A stretch of DNA of 64,000 bases from Mallotus nudiflorus (Eukaryota > Streptophyta > Magnoliopsida > Malpighiales > Euphorbiaceae): positions 5,062,501-5,126,500 of the forward strand of contig CANTUR010000049.1 in the NCBI GenBank assembly GCA_947683625.1. The letters run 5' to 3'. Below the pieces are notes generated by a model that was given only the letters and a program-made list of their open reading frames with translations, was not told the DNA's origin and did no database searches. The position numbers were made by a program, and so were the translations under genes. Below are positions 58,592-64,000 of this stretch, piece by piece (position 1 is the first letter of the stretch; the number at the start of each line of letters is the position of its first letter).

Positions 58592-59050
58592 CTTTGCAAA
58601 CTTAACATAATCTATTTCCATGGTGATCCATAAATAACTTTAATGGGCTATTTTATTTACTAGGACTATCCTATTCATATATGGCCCTCACACTCCTTCA
58701 TGAATCACTTTTATAAGTTTTTAAGCTTCCTTCTTATTGACACATCCAAGTAGACACCCGTAAACATTCTTTTATACAATATTCCATTATGGCTAATGAA
58801 TTGTTGAGATAGCATTCGTAGGGACGTCCTTTCTTTCTTGTTGGCATCTTTAGGGTACTATCCATTTCTAAGTATTTCTACAAGTTATAAAACTAAGGCT
58901 TCTCAGTGGTATCCACTTGCATTACCCTTATTTCTTCTTAGCAAAGGTTTCGGTATTTCTTTAATATTAGAGGACTAACCTCTATTTATTTAACACTTTC
59001 CTATATAGAAGTTATATTAGCTAAAGCATCAACTATCTGGTTTTCTTCTC
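58592..59050 (-). pseudogene. Element 4 integrase N-terminal part
   Basis: On the minus strand KLIKVIHEGVCGPYMN (about 58710-58670), with the His..His-type zinc-binding part, then TMEIDYVKFAK up to the CTTTG joint at 58596. The partner cysteines lie beyond the insertion at about 57080. The part at 58750-59050 also shows weakly readable pol words. Confidence 0.7.
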
Positions 59051-59239
59051 TCAGTAGATGAATAAATTTGCACTGAGTAAAAGATAATGAAATAATAGCT
59101 AAATAATCCCAATACAGATGAAGCCTATCCTCCTTTACTTGCCACTTATTAGAAACCTATTTTACCACCAACATTGAATCTCTTTACATAAAAACATCCT
59201 CTGCCCTGACACTACGCAGTGCTTCCAAACTGAAGATGC

Positions 59240-60000
59240 AAGCCTCATACTCTGCTTGATTGTTTATCACCTTGAATTCAAGCCTTTTGGCCATCGAGAT
59301 CATTTCCCCTTCCAGCGTGATCATGATTATACCAAAACTGATCCTTTTATTGTTGATGGCTTTATCAAAGTACTATTGCCCCCAAGTGTTCATCAGGAAA
59401 TTCTAGCTCCCATTCCTGCTCATCAATCACTGGATTCTGAGCTAAAAAGTCTACTATTGCCCTTCCTTTTGCTACTTTCTTTGCCATATAATCTATGTTA
59501 GATTCGATGAGCAACACTAACCATCTGGTTAGCTTTCCTATGAGTGAGGGAGTTTGTTGAAGGTATCTAAGAGGATCATGTCTAAAAACTACCTGTACCT
59601 TGTAGGACTGAAAGTAATGTTGGAGCTTTTTTGTCACCCAAATTATAGCTAGACATGTTTTTTTTACAAGATTGTAATTAGCTTCATATGGTAAAAGCTT
59701 CTTACCTAAGTAATACACTATGTGTTTGACTTTCTCTTCATTTTCTTGAGCTAGTATTGCCCCTATTACATCTTCCTTAATTGCTAGATATAAGATTAAA
59801 GGCTTACCCAGCTTTAGTGGCTATAGGACTAGAGGATTAATCAAATAACTCTTAATGGCTTCAAAATTTTTTTAACATTCGTCATTCTATATTGCAGGCT
59901 AATTTTTCTTTAGAAGTTTGAAGATTGGCTTACAAACAATAGTCAACTTAGCTAAAAACCTACTAATATACTGCAAACGCCCTATAAACCCTTTGACTTC
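59240..60000 (-). pseudogene. Element 4 RNase H region remnant
   Basis: The open frame 59718-59365 on the minus strand contains YYLGKKLLPYEANYNLVKKT, KLQHYFQSYKVQVV and DPLRYLQQTPSLIGKLTRW, the gypsy RNase H and connection. AIVDFLAQNP follows, which in Tat elements precedes the second RNase H. Upstream words LGKPLILYLAIKEDVIGAIL (about 59800-59740) match the start of the domain. Traces of the second RNase H appear at about 59300-59230 (the complement of CTCATACTCTGCTTGATTG reads NQAEYEA). Confidence 0.75.
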
Positions 60001-60600
60001 TTTTTTATTCTTTGGTATGGGCATTTCTCTAATCACCTTAACCTTGTCTGAGTCTACTTCTATTCCTTTCTGATTGACAATGTGTCTTAGTAGTTTACCA
60101 GATGTTACCCTAAAAACAAACTTCTTCGAATTCAGTCTGAAGTTGTACTTTTCTACCCTTACTAGGAACTTAGCTAGAGCCTCAGTGTGCTACCCTTCTC
60201 TGGTTATAAACTTCACCATCATATTTTCTACATACACTTCTCTCTCTTTATTGATCATATCATGCAACAAACCAGTCACCATCCTTTAATAAGTAGCTCC
60301 TGCATTTAATCCAAATGGCATTACCTGATAATAATAGATACCTGGTGATGAACGATGTCTTCAAATTGTCTATTACTATCATCATGATCTGGTTGTATCC
60401 TAAGAAGTTGTCCATGAAAGAGTACATTGCACTGGAAGCTATGCTATCGACCAAGGTGTTGATGTGTGGTAGTGGGAAATCATCCTTCGAGCAAACCCTA
60501 TTCGGATCTCTATAGTCTACACAAAATTTGACCCTCCCATTATAGATGGAGGGGTTAGTACTTACACCCATCCTTTTTGGGTACTGGAACTATGTTTGCT
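59880..60600 (-). pseudogene. Element 4 reverse transcriptase remnant
   Basis: The minus-strand frame 60571-60260 carries VKFCVDYRDPNRVCSKDDFP, LPHINTLVDSIASSAMYSFM and NQIMMIVID, all standard RT blocks, then a shift near ITRY. The catalytic box reads VYVENMMV (about 60225-60200), so the first Asp of YxDD is Glu and the second Asn. The thumb (LNSKKFVFRV..LRHIVNQKGIEVD) follows to about 60040. The domain is inactive by sequence. Confidence 0.85.
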
Positions 60601-61080
60601 AACCATTAAGTGTCCTTTACCACCTCTAGGATCTTTGCCTTTAGCTACTTTTCAACTTCCTGCTTAATTAAGAGAGTCTATTCTGGCCTCAACCTCCTCT
60701 TCTTCTATTTCACTAGTGATAAATGAGGATATATAGGGATTCTATATTCGTAGATCACCCTATCAATTCCAGGCATGTCTTCATAGCCCCAAGCAAATAT
60801 GTTCTATCTTTTCATTAATATTTCTTTCATTTTTTTCTATCTCACCATGAGTTAGATCAGAAGCAAGCAATATATCTTTAGGATTGTCATTTGTGCCTAA
60901 GTTAAATGATTTAGTTTGCATGGAATTAATTTCAAACATATGCATGAAATAATCATCACAAACAGAATAACCATTAAGAAACACATCACATAAATAAGCA
61001 AACTTAATCTACATTACATTCACTTTTGAAAAGAATAAATTATCAATTTCAAACAAAGTAGCAAGAGAAACATCATAATC
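60600..61080 (-). other. Element 4 protease-RT spacer
   Basis: Readable minus-strand frames (for example 60984-60781, with FNLGTNDNPKDILLASDLT) resemble the short conserved spacer before RT in element 2 (FNMGTNDNPKNISISHEVT region, about 38056-38105). No domain recognised. Confidence 0.5.
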
Positions 61081-62080
61081 ATCATAAAATACATCCATGA
61101 TAGGGTTGAGGATGTAGGCTTTGAAATCCTACTCCTTGTTCTAGTCATTGGCATCCTTCATCTCTAGAGCGACTGTGTTCTCCTCAGATTCTTCCTCTGC
61201 TGGTACTAGCTCTTCCATAGGGACTTCTTTAATAGTAGCTTCCTTTATTCCATTCAAAAACTTAGTAAAGATTTCAAACCCCAGAATAACTTCCCTGGCC
61301 ATCAAAAGGGGTTCTGGAGTCCCATTTTACGGATACTCAGTGCCGTCTCTCATTAAAGTTTTCCACAAAGCCTTTCTTTCAACCATTATTTCTTCCTCTT
61401 CTTTCTCTGGCTAATCCCATATGTCAATTTCTTCTTTAGAGCTATTAGTCCCCTCAAATCCTACTCTGTGCTTCAGAATGGGTACTTTATGCTTAATAAA
61501 TCTTGAGGGTCTACTTTGGTTCTTTCCCAATCCCATACTAGGCAAGAATCTCATGTTGCCCATTATATTTAAAATTTTCTCGCCCATCTCATCTTCATAA
61601 ATTACACATACCTCAAAGCTCAGGCTTATAGATATTTCCTTAGGAGCTAGCTTTAGGGCAGCCACAACAACTTCAGTCTTGGCAGAGATGATGACAACTT
61701 TGCCCTTATATGGAAACTTGATTTTCTAATGGACAGTAAAGGGCACGCCATCCAAATGATGAAACCATGGCCTTCCTAATAGAATAGAAAAGTTCAAAGG
61801 AATATCAATCATGTCTAAGTTGACCTAAGTCTCAATAGGTCCTGTCCTGACCAATGCTTTAAACGTCCCCTTGACAAACCTCTTTATATCATCATAGGCC
61901 TTAATGACTACCTCAAAAGGTTTTAAATCTACCATAGTCAACCCTAACTTTGATAGAATCTTTAATGGACACACATTAATGGTATAAACATTATCTACCA
62001 TGACATAACAAGTCATATTTCCCTTCATTTAGCCTTGATGAATAAGACTTTGTGGTGATCCCTCCCTTCCAAAGGTAAAT
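61080..62080 (-). pseudogene. Element 4 aspartic protease and downstream region remnant
   Basis: The minus-strand frame 62028-61825 holds MVDNVYTINVCPLKIL, aligned with the protease core IIMDDGSAINLCPLKIL of element 2 but with the D-D-G-S box changed to D-N-V-Y. LLGRPWFHHLDGVPFT (about 61785-61740) is the second block. SMGLGKNQSRPS (about 61545-61510) is the G-patch-like word. A further acidic frame (61414-61150) has no recognised domain. Confidence 0.75.
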
Positions 62081-62599
62081 TCTCATCAGACAACATTATG
62101 GTGCCTTAGGGGGATTTTTTCAAGGAATTAACCATCTACTTGAGAGTGTAGCTTATGGAGATTTTTTCTTATATAGTGCCAGAACTAGTGCTTCCTAGTG
62201 GTCTCTAGAATGCATGATCAACTCCTACAGACTGGCCACGGTTTCTTGATCTTTCATTACTTATTTCCTTTTCTCCAAAATCTCTATCTCTTTTGATTAG
62301 GCTCATTAGTTTTGGATTCTTTTCTTTTATCCTTAACCTTCATTATAGACTAACCCATTCTATTTCCCTCATCATCCCACAATTCAACTTGCCCCTCATC
62401 CTCGTCATCAGAGCTCTAAATGTCCAAGACGTGCATAGTAAGCTCTATAAATTGTTTTTTTTTATTTGGGTTTAGGCTTTAGTGGATTAGCAATGGTGCC
62501 AACAAAAGAGTTCAAGACTTGCTCTTTTGTTAGGCCAGTATTGATAATTAAAATGGGTAGGTTAGGCGGTGGCATGTTTCGATAATTGGGCAGAGGGTT

Positions 62600-63500
62600 G
62601 TTTTGGGTGTTTGGATTTTTGTGTCTCGGGGTTAGTGATTTTACCTACATTCATTAAGTCTTGGATTTCATCTTTCAATCGAGCATAACTATCAGTGTCA
62701 TGCCCAATGGTCTAGTAGAATTTATGTAAAAGCTTTGGGTTGGCACTTGGTAAGGGTTGTTGTGAAGGTAAGGGTCGTAATAGGTTTTTCTCGATCAACT
62801 TCTCGAGCACTTTGGATAGAGACTGCACCAAATTGGAGAATCTTTGGGGTTACTTAACAATGTTAATCTATAAACTGCTACTTGGTTTCCTGATGGTATT
62901 GATCTGCATATTACTACTTGAACTGGCCCTATCTTTACCCCTATATCTCCCTCCAAATAATCTCTTTTCTTAGGCCAAAACTGACTCCTTCTAAACCCAA
63001 ACATGTAGAGTTCCTTAAATTTTTAGATTGCCAAATCCCTCAGTTTCTTAGATAGTGTTGGAATGCACCCTTCTATTGCCAGCATCACTTGGTCTAACTT
63101 AGCAGGCCTATGCCTCATTTGAGACACCTTTGCCCTTCCATGAGTAAAATAATCAATGAAAGACTCATTAAACCTTTGCTTAGTATTCTACAAATCCCTC
63201 AAAGATACCTCTAACTAAACATTGAGATCATACTGCTTTATAAATGTAGCACAGAGTTCTTTCCAATTGAACTGGACGTGTGGTTCCAAAGCATAGTACC
63301 AATGGGTTAGTGTGCCCTCCAATGACAAGGGGAATTGTTAAACTATTTGAGCTTTAGTCAATTCGGTGGCTTTTATGTAAGTCACGTACTACTTTAAATG
63401 TAAGTAAGGGTCCTCAATTCTGGAATACTTTTCATATTAGGGAATTTGAATTTTTGAGGTAACAGATCATCCTCTCCATCCAGATTCAGGTCAGTATAAT
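62600..63500 (-). pseudogene. Element 4 gag remnant
   Basis: On the minus strand, across shifts: KATELTKAQIVQQFPLSLEG, THWYYALEPHVQFNWKEL, FIKQYDLNV, LEVSLRDL, NESFIDYFTHGRAKVSQM and KLDQVMLAIEGCIPTLSKKL (about 63390-63030). This is the conserved order of the plant gypsy capsid region. Upstream, MTQMEMMIKEKGMDAI (about 63553) precedes it. Multiple stops. The following 63004-62795 frame has no clear motif. Confidence 0.75.
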
Positions 63501-64000
63501 CTAGTATAGCATCCATGCCCTTCTCCTTTATCATCATTTCCATTTGGGTCATGGCTTTAGTTATGCTTTTAGCCTAGTCCAACTGCTCCACATTCTTAAC
63601 AGGGTTCATATTCCTTCAATTTGGTTGATCAGCCAATACTGTCATATCATCTCCTTCCCTTTCTCGTACTAGAATCTCAACATCAAGGTCAATTGGGTTG
63701 GCTGATTGTGTAAGCTGGTTCTCTTTTATTAGCTTATTATCTCTCCTATCATCTCCCTCATCATAGACCAAGTTTAAGTGAATATTTACTCTTTCAACTA
63801 TACTTTAAAAGCATTAGGATCAAAATCTCATGCCATTTCTATTTCTAAATTTCTGACTAAATGACTAGAACTGGACCGAACCTACTTGGATAAGCTTAAA
63901 GGATCTATACTATTGCAAGACCACACGTCAGAATTACGCATGACATGTATGCATGATATGCAAGTCCATTTTATTATTCAAAGAAAATAAGAAAATAAAT

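Larger units (their letters stand above)
29771..64000 (-). mobile_element. Element 4: Tat/Ogre-like Ty3/gypsy retrotransposon on the minus strand (5' LTR outside window)
   Basis: On the minus strand the order is gag (63.5-62.6 kb), protease (62.0-61.1), RT (60.6-59.9), RNase H (59.8-59.3), integrase (58.7-56.0 with a nested insertion), antisense genes (55.9-52.3), then, across the element 2 insertion, tandem arrays (30.85-29.94), polypurine tract (29782-29771) and 3' LTR (29770-28184). The interval includes element 2. The element is broken by stops throughout. The region at 63.8-64.0 kb resembles DNA at about 34.4-34.5 kb in element 2 (ACATGCATGCAT..CGCAT words in opposite strand), upstream of gag. 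Confidence 0.8.

Noticed and set aside
1..64000. tRNA, rRNA or telomeric repeats
   Set aside because: I saw no tRNA-like T-arm with matching acceptor, no rRNA blocks and no TTTAGGG runs on reading either strand; a covariance-model scan would be needed to exclude tRNAs fully.
23651..64000. Integrated pararetrovirus (caulimovirid) as the source of the RT sequences
   Set aside because: Integrase, LTRs, polypurine tract and 5-bp target duplications identify Ty3/gypsy retrotransposons; no movement-protein-like sequence was seen.

Overview
The window is nuclear DNA of a land plant, almost certainly a eudicot. It is very AT-rich, has introns with GT..AG borders, and carries a plant-type RABA GTPase gene, a nuclear copy of mitochondrial rps14, and nested plant-type Ty3/gypsy elements. 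I cannot fix the family or species from the sequence alone.

Layout. (1) 1-10.2 kb is the gene-bearing part. It holds AT-rich foldback/MITE-like repeats, a nuclear RPS14 gene (3407-3817, +) and a two-exon RABA6-type Rab GTPase gene (5858-9995, -) whose 3.46 kb intron contains another foldback element. (2) 10.2-24 kb is AT-rich and repeat-rich: a 3.5 kb element bounded by ~180-200 bp inverted repeats, several tandem duplications, an unidentified higher-GC island at 15.6-16.45 kb, two copies of a TGTCACGAC-type repeat, and a 461-bp tandem duplication. (3) 23.65-28.0 kb is a decayed Ty3/gypsy element (element 1, +): LTR with TATA box, gag, protease, RT and part of RNase H. (4) 28.2-64 kb is two nested Tat/Ogre-like elements. 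Element 4 lies on the minus strand. Its 3' LTR is at 28184-29770, its 3'-UTR tandem repeats at 29.9-30.85 kb, and its pol and gag at 56.0-63.5 kb; its 5' LTR is beyond the window. Into its 3' part is inserted element 2 (+, 31535-52023) with two LTRs, PBS, gag, protease, RT, two RNase H domains, integrase and an antisense plant-mobile-domain gene. Element 2 in turn holds a self-family solo LTR (49651-51644) and an Athila-like solo LTR (42175-43761). Element 4 holds a 1497-bp TG..CA insertion (57095-58591) flanked by a perfect 5-bp target duplication.

All retroelement reading frames are broken by stops and frameshifts, so none is autonomous. Both large elements carry a plant-mobile-domain gene on the strand opposite to pol. 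The feature I think most deserves follow-up is a shared design: three unrelated repeat units in or beside these LTRs (AATGCC..GGCATT with an exact 20-bp period, AGGCGATCGCCT, GGCACGGCCGTGCC) are all built from short palindromes. Their copy number changes between sister LTRs.
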